From Cellulosimicrobium cellulans (GTDB lineage Bacteria; Actinomycetota; Actinomycetes; Actinomycetales; Cellulomonadaceae), in NCBI RefSeq assembly GCF_024124905.1, contig NZ_JAMXST010000003.1, positions 496,001-560,000 of the forward strand: 64,000 nucleotides of DNA, in the 5' to 3' direction. Within the stretch, counting starts at the first letter, position 1, and each line of letters begins with the position of its first letter. Shown here piece after piece: positions 37,312-47,190 of the stretch. Both the position numbers and the translations under genes were made by a program. The notes below the pieces were generated by a model. That model worked only from the letters and a program-made list of their open reading frames with translations. It searched no databases and had not been told where the DNA came from.

Positions 37312-38099
37312 CCACCTCGACCATCCCCGGCGGCGCCACCGCCCTCCCCGGGCCGCTGCGCCTCACCTGGCTGCACCTCAAGTACCAGTTCCTCGAGACG
37401 GTGCGCGTGCCGGTCGCCGTGCTGGGCAACCTGCTGTTCCCGGCGCTCGCGATGTTCTTCTTCGTCGTGCCGCAGAAGGAGGTCGCGCAGAACCCGGTGG
37501 CCGCGACGACGGCCGTCGCGTCGCTCGGCCTGTTCGCGATCTGCTCGGCGAGCCTGTTCACCTACGGGCTCGGCGTCGCGGAGGACCGGCAGCTCCCGTT
37601 CGACCCGTTCGTGCGCTCGCTGCCCGCGGGCCCGGCGCCGCGCATGGCGGCGCGCGTGCTCAACGGCGGGATCTTCTCGCTGTTCGGGCTCGTGCCGCTC
37701 ATCCTCATCGGCTGGCTGTTCACCGACGCGAGCGTCACGTGGAGCCAGCTCCTCGCGGGGGTGGGGACGGTGCTGCTCGTGTCCGTGCCGTTCGTGCTGC
37801 TCGGCATGGCGATCGGCTACTCGCTGTCCGCGAAGGCGGCACTGCCGGTCGTGCAGGTCATCCTCTTCCCCCTTGCGTTCGCGGGCGGCCTGTTCCTCCC
37901 GCCGTTCCTCTTCCCCTCGTGGCTGGACGCGATCTCGATGGCGACGCCGACGCGCGCGGGCCGTGACCTGCTCGTCCAGGCGCTCACGGGCGAGCCGGCG
38001 TACGCGGGCGCGTGGCTCGTGCTCCTCGGCTGGACGGTGGTCTTCGCCGCCCTCGCGGTCGGCGCCTACCGCCGCGACGAGGGCCGCCGCTTCCGCTGA
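37308..38099 (+). CDS. ABC-2 type transporter permease
   Basis: A 263-residue membrane protein with six helices. Visible features: a cytoplasmic start (LRLTWLHLKYQFLETVRVP), then PVAVLGNLLFPALAMFFFVVP, a coupling region, the last-helix pair VQVILFPLAFAGGLFLPPFLFPSWL (the P-L-x-F-x-x-G-x-x-x-P pattern of ABC-2 permeases) and a basic C-terminus. Forms the exporter with the overlapping ATPase gene. The gene ends in front of a 55-nt palindrome and the convergent copper ATPase. Confidence 0.88.
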
Positions 38100-38114
38100 C
38101 CGGCCCCCCGGTGC

Positions 38115-38169
38115 CGAACACGACGTTGCTGTCGTTATCCGCGGGATAGCGACAGCAACGTCGTGCTCG
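38115..38169. repeat. 55-nt intergenic palindrome, copy E4
   Basis: 26-base arms (38115-38140, 38144-38169) pair at 24 of 26 with loop GCG. Outer CGAACACGAC, middle GTTGCT, core GTCGTTATCC. Lies between convergent genes; likely bidirectional terminator. Confidence 0.9.
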
Positions 38170-38209
38170 ACAGCGACGAACGTCGTGGTCGGCGACGGCG
38201 CAGGCCGGG

Positions 38210-40891
38210 TCAGGCGGCGCGGCGCAGGCGGAGCGAGTTGCCGACTACGAGCACCGAGCTCGCGGCCATCGCCGCGCCCGCGATCATCGGGTTGAGCAGG
38301 CCCGCCGCCGCGAGCGGGATCGCCGCCACGTTGTAGGCGAACGCCCAGAACAGGTTCTGCTGGATCACGCGCAGCGTCCGGCGCGAGAGCCGGATCGCCG
38401 TCGCGGCGCTGCGCAGGTCGCCGCGCACCAGCGTGAGGTCGCTCGCCTCGATCGCGACGTCCGTCCCCGTGCCCATCGCGAGCCCGAGGTCCGCCGTCGC
38501 GAGCGCGGCGGCGTCGTTCACGCCGTCCCCGACCATCGCGACGACGCGCCCCTCGCGCCGGAGCCGCGCGACGACGTCGACCTTCTGGTCGGGGAGCACG
38601 CGCGCGACGACGTCCGACTCCGCGATCCCGACGGCGCGCGCCGCCTCGCGAGCCGCGCCCTCGCCGTCGCCCGTGAGCAGGTAGGGCTGCAGGCCGAGGT
38701 CGCGCAGCTCGCGCACCGCCTCGGCCGATGTCGGCTTCACCGGGTCGCGCAGCACGAGCACCGCGCGCGCCCGGCCGCCCCACGCGACGACGACGGCGCT
38801 CGCCCCCGACGCCTCGGCGGCCGCGAACGCGTCGTCGAGCGCCGGGTCGGGCGACACGCCCGCGCGCGCGAGCCACGACGGCTGCCCGACCAGCACGCGC
38901 CGCGCGGCGAGCCCGCCGCCGTCGCCCAGGGAGAGCCCGGAGTGCGCGGTGCGGACGACGGCCTCGACCCCGCCGCCCGGGGCGCTGCGGAAGTCGAACG
39001 CCTGCAGCGAGCCGATCACGACGCCGTCGGCCCCCACGGGTGCGTCCCCGCCGCTCGATGCCGGTGCAGCCACGCGGCGCGCGGCCTCGGCGACCGCCCG
39101 GGCGATCGGGTGCTCGCTCAGGGCCTCGACCGCGCCCGCGTGCCGCAGGGCGTCGCGCGCGTCGTCGACGGCCTGGCGCGACCGGTCGGCGTCGCCTCGC
39201 GCCGGAGCGCGGCCCTCCGCGGGCAGGACGTCGAGCGGCACGCGGCCCGACGGCGTCACGACCGCCTCCAGCGCCATCGCGCCCTGGGTGACGGTCCCCG
39301 TCTTGTCGAGCACGACCGTGTCCACGCGCCGCGTCGACTCGAGGATCTCCGGCCCCTTGATGAGCACGCCGAGCTGCGCGCCCCGGCCGGTGCCGACGAG
39401 CAGGGCCGTCGGCGTCGCCAGGCCCAGCGCGCACGGGCACGCGATGATGAGCACCGCGACGGCGGCCGTGAACGCGAACTGCGTCCCGGCGCCGGCGAGC
39501 AGCCAGCCGGCGAGCGTCGCCACGGCGAGCACGAGCACGACCGGCACGAACACCGCGGAGATGCGGTCGGCGAGCCGCTGCACCGGCGCCTTGCCCGTCT
39601 GCGCCTGCGTGACGAGCCGTCCGATCTGGGCGAGCGTCGTCTCCTCGCCCACGCGCGTCGCCCGGACCAGCAGCGCACCCGCCGCGTTGACCGTCGCGCC
39701 CGTCACGTCGTCGCCCGGGCCGACGTCCACCGGCACCGGCTCGCCCGTGAGCAGCGACGTGTCGACCGCGCTCGACCCCTCCAGCACCACGCCGTCGGTC
39801 GCGACCTTCTCGCCGGGCCGCACGACGAACACGTCACCCACCGCGAGGTCCGCGACCGGGACGCGCTCGGTGACCCGTGCGCCGTCGGCACCCGTGCGCG
39901 GGGAACCGTCCGGCCCGAGGACCACCCGCTCGGCGTCCTTCGCACCCAGCTCCAGCAGCGACCGCAGGGCGTCCCCCGCGCGGCGCTTCGAGCGGTGCTC
40001 CGCGTACCGGCCGGCCAGCAGGAACGTCGTGACGACCGCCGCGACCTCGAAGTACAGCTCCGGCGCGCCCGTCATGTCGCGGGACGGGATCAGCGTCGGC
40101 TGCATCCGCATCCCCAGCTCGCCCGCGCCGCCCAGCAGCAGCGCCCACAGCGACCACAGCGTCGCCGCGACCACCCCGAGCGACACGAGCGTGTCCATCG
40201 TCGACGCGCCGTGCCGCGCCGCGCGGAACGCCGCCGTGTGGAACGGCCACGCGCCCCACGTGACGACCGGCAGCGCGAGCGCCGCGACGACCCACTGCCA
40301 TCCCGTGAACTGCAGCGCGGGGACCATCGAGACCGCGACCACCGGGACCGTCAGCACCGCAGCGACGCGCAGACGCTGCAGCAGCACGGCGCCCCGGTCG
40401 CGATCCGCCTGCGTTCGCTCGCTCGCTCCGGAGTCTCGCTCGGCCAGGCCCGCCTCGCCGTTCGCCTCGTCCCGCCGCTCGGTCGCCTCCACGGCGGACT
40501 CCCCGCGGTCGGCCGAGGTCGAGCCCTGGTCGGCCGAGGGAGTGCCCTGGTGTGCCGGAGGAGAACCGTGGTGCCGCGAGGCGGAACCCTCGTCCACGGG
40601 GGTGAGATCACGACGGGTGGTGACGCGGGCGGTGTAACCGGCCTTCTCGACGGCGGCGACGAGGTCGGCGTCCGTGACGTCGGCGGCGAGGACGACGTGC
40701 GCGCTCTCGAGCGGGAGGTTGACGGTGGCGGTGACGCCGTCGACGCGGTTGAGCCGCTTCTCGACGCGCGCGACGCACGACGCGCACGTCATGCCCCCGA
40801 TCGCCAGGTCGACCTCGGCGAAGGGCCGACCGTCGACGGCGTCGCCCGGCGGGGTGGCGGTCGTCGGGGTGGGCGTGGGCTGGGCGGTCAT
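38210..40891 (-). CDS. copA: Copper-exporting P1B-type ATPase
   Basis: An 893-residue pump that exports Cu(I) using ATP. Residues 25-95 are one heavy-metal-associated domain with GGMTCASCV (Cys36, Cys39). Residues 97-170 are a charged linker holding a 21-bp tandem repeat (heptads such as TPSADQG and STSADRG). Membrane domain with eight helices, the actuator TGE loop (LLTGEPVPV), the metal-binding CPC motif in [17 protein letters not shown], phosphorylation motif DKTGT, nucleotide-site SEHPIA (His-Pro) and hinge [11 protein letters not shown]. All catalytic residues are present. It is the last gene of a csoR-copZ-copA series on the minus strand, 255 bases after copZ. Induced by copper through CsoR, if the operator at 41951-41989 serves the whole series. 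Confidence 0.95.
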   Translation of the reverse strand: MTAQPTPTPTTATPPGDAVDGRPFAEVDLAIGGMTCASCVARVEKRLNRVDGVTATVNLPLESAHVVLAADVTDADLVAAVEKAGYTARVTTRRDLTPVDEGSASRHHGSPPAHQGTPSADQGSTSADRGESAVEATERRDEANGEAGLAERDSGASERTQADRDRGAVLLQRLRVAAVLTVPVVAVSMVPALQFTGWQWVVAALALPVVTWGAWPFHTAAFRAARHGASTMDTLVSLGVVAATLWSLWALLLGGAGELGMRMQPTLIPSRDMTGAPELYFEVAAVVTTFLLAGRYAEHRSKRRAGDALRSLLELGAKDAERVVLGPDGSPRTGADGARVTERVPVADLAVGDVFVVRPGEKVATDGVVLEGSSAVDTSLLTGEPVPVDVGPGDDVTGATVNAAGALLVRATRVGEETTLAQIGRLVTQAQTGKAPVQRLADRISAVFVPVVLVLAVATLAGWLLAGAGTQFAFTAAVAVLIIACPCALGLATPTALLVGTGRGAQLGVLIKGPEILESTRRVDTVVLDKTGTVTQGAMALEAVVTPSGRVPLDVLPAEGRAPARGDADRSRQAVDDARDALRHAGAVEALSEHPIARAVAEAARRVAAPASSGGDAPVGADGVVIGSLQAFDFRSAPGGGVEAVVRTAHSGLSLGDGGGLAARRVLVGQPSWLARAGVSPDPALDDAFAAAEASGASAVVVAWGGRARAVLVLRDPVKPTSAEAVRELRDLGLQPYLLTGDGEGAAREAARAVGIAESDVVARVLPDQKVDVVARLRREGRVVAMVGDGVNDAAALATADLGLAMGTGTDVAIEASDLTLVRGDLRSAATAIRLSRRTLRVIQQNLFWAFAYNVAAIPLAAAGLLNPMIAGAAMAASSVLVVGNSLRLRRAA
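40500..40604 (-). repeat. 21-bp tandem repeat array in copA
   Basis: Five units starting at 40500, 40521, 40542, 40563 and 40584. Unit 40521-40541 differs from hemD unit 47662-47682 at one base of 21. Codes Ser/Thr-Pro-Ser-Ala-Asp-Gln-Gly-like heptads. Confidence 0.8.
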
Positions 40892-41022
40892 GCGGGTGAC
40901 TCCTCGACGGGTGCTCGGGTGGAGGTCACCGACGGCGGTCCGGGGTGGCGGACGTCGCGGCGTGCGCCGTACGGGTGCGGCGCCGGGGGCGCGTCGCGGT
41001 GGCGACGGTCGGCCCGTGGGGT

Positions 41023-41080
41023 GGTGCCCGACGGCGGAGGCGACCTCGCGCGGGCGAGGCGAGCCCCGTCGTCGGGCACC
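41023..41080. terminator. Branched hairpin between copZ and copA
   Basis: Outer arms GGTGCCCGACG (41023-41033) and its complement (41070-41080) enclose a second stem CCTCGC/GCGAGG. May terminate or reduce transcription from copZ into copA. The rest of the 255-base gap (40892-41146) shows nothing else I can name. Confidence 0.45.
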
Positions 41081-41146
41081 GGGGCGGTGCGACGTGTCCG
41101 CGGGAGGCGGCAGGTGCCGCGCAGGGTGCCGACCGTCGCGAGCGGG

Positions 41147-41530
41147 TCAGGCGCGGGGCGGGACCTGGAGGTCGTAGGTCTTGGTCACCGGGGCTGCGGC
41201 GTCCGCGGACGTGCTCGGGACGGTGCCGCAGCCGCACGCGCACGCGTGCGCCTCCTGCTTCTCCGCCGCCTGCTCGGCGTACTGGGCGGCCAGCGCGTCC
41301 TCCTGCACCTCGAGCGAGGCGACCTCGTAGCCCGCCTCGTCCACGGCCTCGCGGAGCGCTGCCTCGTCGAGCGGGTCGTCGGAGAAGACCGTGACCTCGG
41401 ACGCGCCGCCGACGCGCAGCTCGACGCTCACGTTCTCGACGCCGGCGACGGCCTCGAGGTCCTTGGTGACGTGCGCGACGCAGTTGCCGCAGGTCATGCC
41501 GGTGACGCCCAGGGTGGTGACGGTGCTCAT
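41147..41530 (-). CDS. copZ: Copper chaperone with extra C-terminal cysteine cluster
   Basis: A 127-residue protein, about twice the size of a minimal CopZ. Residues 1-72 are the ferredoxin-like metal domain with GMTCGNC (Cys14, Cys17) for Cu(I). Residues 73-95 form a Glu/Ala-rich helix, followed by HACACGCG (His95, Cys97, Cys99, Cys101) and a 25-residue tail. The second cluster could bind another copper or deliver metal to CopA; that is inference, though similar tails exist in actinobacterial CopZ proteins. The gene lies 24 bases after csoR on the same strand. Confidence 0.88.
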   Translation of the reverse strand: MSTVTTLGVTGMTCGNCVAHVTKDLEAVAGVENVSVELRVGGASEVTVFSDDPLDEAALREAVDEAGYEVASLEVQEDALAAQYAEQAAEKQEAHACACGCGTVPSTSADAAAPVTKTYDLQVPPRA

Positions 41531-41554
41531 GGTGCTCCTCGGTGGTGGGGTGGG

Positions 41555-41893
41555 TCAGCTGCGGACGAGGCGGGCGATGGCGTCGGCGGCCTCCTTGACC
41601 TTGGCCGCGCCCTCCTGCTCGGACTGGCGGGCCGCGTCGACGACGCAGTGGCCGAGGTGGTCCTCGACGAGGCCGATGCTCACGGCCTGCAGCGCCTTCG
41701 TGACGGCGGAGACCTGCGTGAGGATGTCGATGCAGTAGACGTCCTCGTCGATCATGCGCGCGATGCCGCGCACCTGGCCCTCGATGCGGCGCATGCGCTT
41801 GAGGTACGCCTCCTTGTCGGACGCGTAGCCGTGCGGACCGGTGTGGGCCGCGTGCTCGTGCTCGACGGCGGGGGCCTCGGTGGTGTCGGTCAT
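41555..41893 (-). CDS. csoR: Copper-sensing repressor
   Basis: A 112-residue all-helical CsoR protein. The Cu(I) ligands Cys54, His79 and Cys83 (VYCID and DHLGHCVVD) are all present, together with the family pattern YLKRMRRIEGQVRGIARMI. A His-rich N-terminal tail (residues 11-21) precedes the fold. Apo-CsoR represses copper genes and releases DNA on Cu(I) binding. ATG 41893; two tandem operator-like repeats lie 58-96 bases upstream. Confidence 0.94.
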   Translation of the reverse strand: MTDTTEAPAVEHEHAAHTGPHGYASDKEAYLKRMRRIEGQVRGIARMIDEDVYCIDILTQVSAVTKALQAVSIGLVEDHLGHCVVDAARQSEQEGAAKVKEAADAIARLVRS

Positions 41894-41950
41894 GCTCTCC
41901 TCCTCGTCCAGGGCGCGGTGCCGCGACTGCGGCGGTCGATCGTCGTCCTA

Positions 41951-41989
41951 TACCCCACCAGGGTAACTGATGCATACCCCCCAAGGGTA
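41951..41989. promoter_or_regulatory. Tandem CsoR operator-like repeats
   Basis: TACCCC-N4-AGGGTA-type 15-mers at 41951-41965 and 41975-41989, 24 bases apart, in an otherwise AT-richer patch before csoR. CsoR sites are G/C-tract pseudo-palindromes flanked by TA, as here. Confidence 0.65.
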
Positions 41990-42133
41990 CGGGCGCTCGG
42001 TCGTCCCGACGAGCACGGCCTGACACGTGTCATGCCCGCGGGGTGACGGGCCCACGTCCTGCGGTGAACGGGCGCACTGTCGACCCGCCGACGCCACCGA
42101 GAGGCTGGAGGCACCCACGACGAGAGGCGCACC

Positions 42134-42616
42134 ATGACCGACATCATCACCGGGCTCCAGGAGCTCACCCAGGGTCTTCCGCCCCTGCTGCGCTGGGTCG
42201 GGGTCCTCCTCGCCGGCGCGATCCCCTACGTCGAGGCGGAGGGCGCCGCGATCCTCGGCGTCGTCTCCGGGGTGAACCCCGTCGTCGCGATCCTCGCTGC
42301 CGTGGTGGGCAACGCGATCGCCCTCGCGCTCGTCGTCTGGCTGATCGGTGCCGCACGCTCCGGCGTCACGCGCGGACGTGCCGCGGAGCAGTCGCCCAAG
42401 CGGCAGCGGATGCGGCAGGTGTTCGACCGGTACGGCGTGCCGGGCGTCAGCCTCCTCGGACCCCTGCTCCTGCCGAGCCACGTCACCGCGGCCGCCATGG
42501 TCGGGTTCGGCGCACCGCGCGCCCGCGTCTTCACGTGGGGCGTCGTCGCGGTGACGGCGTGGGCCGTCGTGCTGGGTGCGCTCGTGCACCTCGGCGTCAG
42601 CGCGGCGGTCGCCTGA
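42134..42616 (+). CDS. Small multidrug-export-like (COG2426) membrane protein
   Basis: A 160-residue protein with four to five helices. ATG 42134 behind GAGAGG. The pattern GAIPYVEAEGAAILGVVSGVNP in the first third and the second-half FDRYGVPGVSLLGPLLLPSHVTAAAMVGFGA match the Sm_multidrug_ex/COG2426 family, distantly related to DedA proteins. Name inherited from family; transport has not been established for most members. Divergent from csoR but its promoter does not obviously include the CsoR sites. Confidence 0.7.
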   Translation: MTDIITGLQELTQGLPPLLRWVGVLLAGAIPYVEAEGAAILGVVSGVNPVVAILAAVVGNAIALALVVWLIGAARSGVTRGRAAEQSPKRQRMRQVFDRYGVPGVSLLGPLLLPSHVTAAAMVGFGAPRARVFTWGVVAVTAWAVVLGALVHLGVSAAVA

Positions 42617-42774
42617 CACGGGCCCCGGCCCGTGCTCCCGGCCCTGTGCTCCCGGCCCGGCCCGGCCCCGGCCCGACGGCGCGCCCGGCGGACGGTCGGG
42701 AGCAGCGGGTCACGCTGCTGTCACGGCCTCATCACGATTGCGGCGCTCGTCGGGCGAGGCCCCGGGCGCGCCCC

Positions 42775-42780
42775 TACCCT
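42775..42780 (+). promoter_or_regulatory. -10 box, leaderless start at 42788
   Basis: TACCCT, seven bases, then ATG 42788. No ribosome site. Confidence 0.45.
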
Positions 42781-42787
42781 CCCAAGC

Positions 42788-43891
42788 ATGGGCAGGGGAG
42801 CAGGAGCAGGACGGGCGGCCCGCGCGGTGTCGATCGCGCTCGCGCTCGCGGGCGCGAGCGTCGTCGCGGCACCGCCGGCGAGCGCGTGCGCGTGCGGCGG
42901 CCTCGTCGACGGGCCCGCGTACGACACGTCGGTCTCGCAGGAGACGGCCGTGCTCCAGTGGGACGGGACGACAGAGACGATGCTGCTGGAGCTCGACACG
43001 CTGTCGAACGCCCCGGAGGTCGGGCTGCTGCTGCCGACCCCCGCGCCGGCCGAGGTCGCGCTCGCCGACCCGCAGGTCTTCCGCGAGCTCGACGACCTCA
43101 CGCAGCCGCGCGCCGTCGTCTCCGACTACCGCTGGTGGCCCGAGCTGGGGTTCGGCGCGGCCGGGGCCGACGCGGCCGGCGCTCCGGCGGGTGTCGCGGT
43201 GCTCGACGAGGTGCGGCTCGGCCCGCTCGACGTCACGACGCTCGCGGCGACCGACCCGGGCGCGCTCGGGTCGTGGCTCACGGAGCGCGGGTTCCAGCTC
43301 CCCGAGTCGATCCAGACCGCGCTCACGCCGTACGTGAGCGAGGGCTGGTCGTTCGTCGCGGCCCGGCTCGCGCCCGAGGAGGCGGCCGCGTTCGACGGGA
43401 CGCTGCAGCCCCTGCGCGTCACGTTCCCGAGTGCCTCGCTCGTCTACCCGATGCGCATGTCCGTCGTCGCCGACGACACCCAGAGCACGCGCACCTACGT
43501 GCTGGCCGACCACCGGGTCGACCGCACCGACGCGACCGCCGTCGCGCACGAGCCCACGCTGCGGTTCGCGGGCCGTGTCGACCCGGCGTCGGTGGGCTCC
43601 GACGAGCTCGCCGCGCTCCTCGCCGCCGGCGGCTTCGTCACGTCGCACGAGCAGGTCTTCGACGACCCGGGGGCGGAGATCGTCTCGGACTTCACCTTCG
43701 AGCCGGCCGCGGCCGACGTCGCGTACGCCACGACGTACGCCGTCGTGGCCGACAAGCGGATCGGCCCGTTCTTCGCAGGACCCGTCCTCGCGTTCTCGGC
43801 GGTGCTGGCGCTGGCCGCCCTCGTGGTCTGGTCGGGCCGACGTCGACGCGCACCCGCGCCGGTCCTCGCGCCGCGCCCCGCGCAGGCCTGA
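42788..43891 (+). CDS. DUF2330 secreted, membrane-tethered protein
   Basis: A 367-residue protein. The signal peptide (residues 1-30) ends ASA, and the mature protein starts with CACGG, the hallmark Cys-rich start of DUF2330. The large outer domain (35-325) includes ETAVLQWDGTTETMLLELDTLSNAPEVGLLLPTP, the conserved DUF2330 lead, and WWPELGFG. One C-terminal helix (about 333-353) with an RRRR stop-transfer anchors it, leaving the domain outside the cell. The paired N-terminal cysteines may bind metal or form a disulfide. Function unknown in the literature I can recall. Leaderless start by the window's pattern. Confidence 0.75.
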   Translation: MGRGAGAGRAARAVSIALALAGASVVAAPPASACACGGLVDGPAYDTSVSQETAVLQWDGTTETMLLELDTLSNAPEVGLLLPTPAPAEVALADPQVFRELDDLTQPRAVVSDYRWWPELGFGAAGADAAGAPAGVAVLDEVRLGPLDVTTLAATDPGALGSWLTERGFQLPESIQTALTPYVSEGWSFVAARLAPEEAAAFDGTLQPLRVTFPSASLVYPMRMSVVADDTQSTRTYVLADHRVDRTDATAVAHEPTLRFAGRVDPASVGSDELAALLAAGGFVTSHEQVFDDPGAEIVSDFTFEPAAADVAYATTYAVVADKRIGPFFAGPVLAFSAVLALAALVVWSGRRRRAPAPVLAPRPAQA

Positions 43892-44029
43892 CCGGGGGCG
43901 CGAGCGGGCGAAACGCGCGCTTCGCCGCGACACGCGGGATTTCTGGGTGTTCCATGGAGGCGAAGCGGGAGGCGACACAGGCCCCAGGCCGCCGGTGAGC
44001 CGGCCCGTCACCTAGCACGGGGAGTGACC

Positions 44030-44623
44030 ATGACGACGCAGGACCCGATCCTCACCGCATTCTCCAGCACCGCGAAGCAGGTCTGGTACTGGCCAGTGCT
44101 CCGCGGCGTGCTCGCCATCATCCTCGGTATCGTCGCCCTGGCGTGGCCGGACAAGACCGCCGCCGTGATCATCTGGGTCATCGGCATCTTCGCGGTCGTC
44201 GACGGGATCGTCGAGATCATCGAGGGCATCCGGCGCCGCGGCACCGGCAGCGGCACCGCGTTCCTCGTGACCATGGGCGTCCTCAGCCTGGCCGTCGGCA
44301 TCGTGCTGCTCGTCTGGCCGGGCACGACCGCGATCGTCCTCACGTGGATCATCGGCTTCTGGGCCGTCGTCTACGGCCTGTTCCAGACGGTCGCGAGCCT
44401 CGACCTGCGCAAGGTCCCCGGCAGCGGCTGGGGCTGGGGAGTCTTCGCCGGCCTGCTGGGTCTCGTCTTCGGTCTGCTGGTCCTGTTCAACGTCAACGCC
44501 GGGCTGGTCTCCATCGTCTGGATCCTCGCGATCTTCGCGATCCTCTGGGGCGTCATGCTCATCGCGTTCGGGTTCCAGATCCGCTCGCTCGGCAGGCGAG
44601 CGGGGCAGGCCGCGACGTACTGA
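44030..44623 (+). CDS. HdeD family (DUF308) membrane protein
   Basis: A 197-residue protein, ATG 44030 after GGGGAG. Six helices in three similar pairs: VLRGVLAIILGIVALAWPDKTAAVIIWVIGIFAVVDG, LVTMGVLSLAVGIVLLVWPGTTAIVLTWIIGFWAVVYG, and VFAGLLGLVFGLLVLFN-type, a clear internal triplication. Shorter than the homologue at 30884 and without its Pro/Ser tail. Probably a stress-related membrane protein; no direct evidence. Converges on hemL through a 55-nt palindrome. Confidence 0.85.
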   Translation: MTTQDPILTAFSSTAKQVWYWPVLRGVLAIILGIVALAWPDKTAAVIIWVIGIFAVVDGIVEIIEGIRRRGTGSGTAFLVTMGVLSLAVGIVLLVWPGTTAIVLTWIIGFWAVVYGLFQTVASLDLRKVPGSGWGWGVFAGLLGLVFGLLVLFNVNAGLVSIVWILAIFAILWGVMLIAFGFQIRSLGRRAGQAATY

Positions 44624-44674
44624 CGCCGCGGCCCCGCGCGGCCCCGCGCGGCCGAGCACGCGATCCCGCGCCGT

Positions 44675-44729
44675 CGAACACGACGTCGGTGTCGTTTTCC
44701 GCCGGATAACGACACCGACGTCGTGTTCG
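44675..44729. repeat. 55-nt intergenic palindrome, copy E5
   Basis: 26-base arms pair at 25 of 26, loop 44701-44703. Middle GTCGGT is complemented by ACCGAC on the other arm. Between convergent HdeD and hemL genes. Confidence 0.92.
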
Positions 44730-44743
44730 GCGCCTTGTGGGGG

Positions 44744-46159
44744 TCAGGCGGGGCGGGCCTCCGCGGCGGCGCGGGCTGCGGCGGGGAGGGCGTCGAGGAT
44801 GCGGGTCACCGCGGCGTCGTCGTGGGCGGCGGAGAGGAACCACGCCTCGAACACCGACGGCGGCAGGCTGACCCCGGCGTCGAGCATCGCGTGGAAGAAC
44901 GCGCGGTACCGGAACGTCTCCTGCGCCTGGGCCTGCGCGTAGTCGCGCACGCCCGCGGTCGCGGCGAGGTCGCCGAAGAACACGGAGAACAGGGACCCCG
45001 CGCGCTGCACGCGGTGCGGCACGCCCGCCGCGTCGAGCGCCGAGCCCACGGCCGACGACAGCACGCCCGCGACCTCGTCCACGCGCGCGTACACGGCGTC
45101 GTCGGCGAGGCGCAGCGTCGCGAGGCCGGCCGCGACGGCGACCGGGTTCCCGGACAGGGTGCCCGCCTGGTAGACGGGCCCGAGCGGCGCGAGCTGGCCC
45201 ATGACGGTCGCCGGACCCCCGACCGCGGCGACGGGCATCCCGCCGCCCACGACCTTGCCGAACGTGAACAGGTCGGGCGTGTAGCCGTCCGCGCCCTGGC
45301 CGCGCAGCACCGCGTTCTCGAGGCCCCACCAGCCGCTCGGCCCGACGCGGAAGCCCGTGAGCACCTCGTCGAGGATCAGCAGCGCGCCGTGCGCCGCCGT
45401 GATGCGGCGCAGGCCCTCGTTGAAGCCCTCCGCGGGCGGGACGACGCCCATGTTCGCGGGCGACGCCTCGGTGATGACGGCCGCGATCTCGGAGCCGCGC
45501 TCCGCGAACGCCGCCTCGACGGCCGCGAGGTCGTTGTACGGGAGGACGAGCGTCTCGGCTGCCGTCGCCTCGGTGACCCCGGCCGAGCCGGGCAGGGCGA
45601 GCGTCGCGACGCCGGACCCCGCCTCGGCGAGCAGCGCGTCCACGTGCCCGTGGTAGCAGCCGGCGAACTTCACGACGACGTCGCGCCCGGTCACGCCGCG
45701 CGCGAGGCGGATCGCGGTCATGGTCGCCTCCGTGCCGGTCGACACGAGGCGCACGCGCTCGGCGGCGGGCACCCGGCGGCGGATCTCCTCCGCGAGCTCG
45801 ACCTCGCCGAGCGTCGGCGCGCCGAACGACAGCCCGCGCCCCGCCGCCTCCTGGACCGCGGCGACGACGTCGGGCTGCGCGTGCCCCAGCAGCGCGGGGC
45901 CCCACGAGCACACGAGGTCGACGTACTCGCGCCCCGCGACGTCGGTGACGTACGGGCCGCGCGCCGACGCGAGGAACCGCGGGTCGCCGCCCACGGACCC
46001 GTAGGCGCGGACCGGCGAGCTCACGCCGCCCGGGAGCACGCCCTGCGCGCGCACGAACGCGGCGTGGTTGTCCGCCCCGCCCGCGCCCGGCGCGCCGAAC
46101 AGCGCCGCGTTCTCCGCCTGGACCGCCTCGGCCGTCCCGAAGCCTCCGGTGTCCGTCAT
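44744..46159 (-). CDS. hemL: Glutamate-1-semialdehyde 2,1-aminomutase
   Basis: A 471-residue PLP enzyme that converts glutamate-1-semialdehyde to 5-aminolevulinate, the second step of C5-type tetrapyrrole synthesis. Seen: [73 protein letters not shown] and the Schiff-base motif [12 protein letters not shown] (Lys302). C-terminal aminotransferase domain ends with [20 protein letters not shown] 46159 overlaps the hemB stop. Last gene of hemC-hemD-hemB-hemL. Confidence 0.96.
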   Translation of the reverse strand: MTDTGGFGTAEAVQAENAALFGAPGAGGADNHAAFVRAQGVLPGGVSSPVRAYGSVGGDPRFLASARGPYVTDVAGREYVDLVCSWGPALLGHAQPDVVAAVQEAAGRGLSFGAPTLGEVELAEEIRRRVPAAERVRLVSTGTEATMTAIRLARGVTGRDVVVKFAGCYHGHVDALLAEAGSGVATLALPGSAGVTEATAAETLVLPYNDLAAVEAAFAERGSEIAAVITEASPANMGVVPPAEGFNEGLRRITAAHGALLILDEVLTGFRVGPSGWWGLENAVLRGQGADGYTPDLFTFGKVVGGGMPVAAVGGPATVMGQLAPLGPVYQAGTLSGNPVAVAAGLATLRLADDAVYARVDEVAGVLSSAVGSALDAAGVPHRVQRAGSLFSVFFGDLAATAGVRDYAQAQAQETFRYRAFFHAMLDAGVSLPPSVFEAWFLSAAHDDAAVTRILDALPAAARAAAEARPA

Positions 46160-47190
46160 GCCCGCGTCCTTCCCTCGTTCTCGTCCAGCCAGCCCGCGAG
46201 CTCCGTCGCCCAGTACGTGAGGATCACGTCCGCGCCGGCGCGCTTGATGCCGAGCACCGACTCCGTGATCGCGCCGCGCCGGTCGATCCACCCGTTCGCG
46301 GCGGCGGCCTCGATCATCGCGTACTCGCCCGACACCTGGTACGCCGCGACGGGCACCGGCGACATCTCCGCGACCGCCGCGAGCACGTCGAGGTACGACC
46401 CGGCCGGCTTCACCATCACCATGTCCGCGCCCTCCGCGAGGTCGAGGTCCGCCTCCCGCAGCCCCTCGCGCGCGTTGGCCGCGTCCATCTGGTACGTGCG
46501 GCGGTCGCCCTGGAGCGCCGAGTCCACGGCCTCCCGGAACGGCCCGTAGAACGCGCTCGCGTACTTCGCGGAGTACGCGAGGATCCCGACGTCGTCGAAC
46601 CCTGCGGCGTCCAGCGCCTCCCGGATCACGCCGACCTGGCCGTCCATCATCCCCGACGGCGCGACGACGTCCGCGCCCGCGCGCGCCTGCGCGACGGCCA
46701 TCGACGCGTAGCGGTCGAGCGTCGCGTCGTTGTCGACGACGACGGACCCGTCGCGCCCGGTCGTCAGCACGCCGCAGTGCCCGTGGTCGGTGAACTCGTC
46801 CAGGCACGTGTCGGCCATGACGACCGGCCCGCCGCCGGCGTGCTCGCGCGCGGCCTCGACCGCGACCCGGATGCCGCGCTGCAGGATCCCGTCCTCGGCG
46901 TCGGCCTGCGTCCCGGTCGCGTCGCGCTCGGCGGGGATGCCGAACAGCATGACGCCGCCGACCCCGGCACGGGCAGCGTCGCGCACGGCGTCCGCGAGCG
47001 TCGCCTCGGTGTGCTGCACGACGCCCGGCATCGACGAGATCGGCCGCGGCGCGCCCAGGCCCTCCTTGACGAACAGCGGCAGCACGAGGTCCGACGCGTG
47101 CACGCGCGTCTCGCTGACGAGCCGACGCACGCGCGGGCTCGTGCGCAGGCGGCGCGGCCGGTGGTGCCCGACGGGGAGCTGGTGGGTCAC
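46156..47190 (-). CDS. hemB: Delta-aminolevulinic acid dehydratase (porphobilinogen synthase)
   Basis: A 344-residue TIM-barrel enzyme joining two 5-aminolevulinates to porphobilinogen. Catalytic lysines are in [13 protein letters not shown] and [12 protein letters not shown]. The metal loop reads [16 protein letters not shown]: two of the three zinc cysteines are kept and the middle one is Asp, a mixed metal site. Start GTG 47190 overlaps the hemD stop (GTGA); the N-terminal 25 residues (Arg/Pro-rich, [14 protein letters not shown]) match family arms that hold the octamer. Confidence 0.95.
   Translation of the reverse strand: MTHQLPVGHHRPRRLRTSPRVRRLVSETRVHASDLVLPLFVKEGLGAPRPISSMPGVVQHTEATLADAVRDAARAGVGGVMLFGIPAERDATGTQADAEDGILQRGIRVAVEAAREHAGGGPVVMADTCLDEFTDHGHCGVLTTGRDGSVVVDNDATLDRYASMAVAQARAGADVVAPSGMMDGQVGVIREALDAAGFDDVGILAYSAKYASAFYGPFREAVDSALQGDRRTYQMDAANAREGLREADLDLAEGADMVMVKPAGSYLDVLAAVAEMSPVPVAAYQVSGEYAMIEAAAANGWIDRRGAITESVLGIKRAGADVILTYWATELAGWLDENEGRTRA

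Noticed and set aside
42617-42787. GC-rich repeats between the COG2426 and DUF2330 genes
   Set aside because: Simple CCGGCCC-type runs with no consistent unit or stem; reported only as promoter/terminator space.
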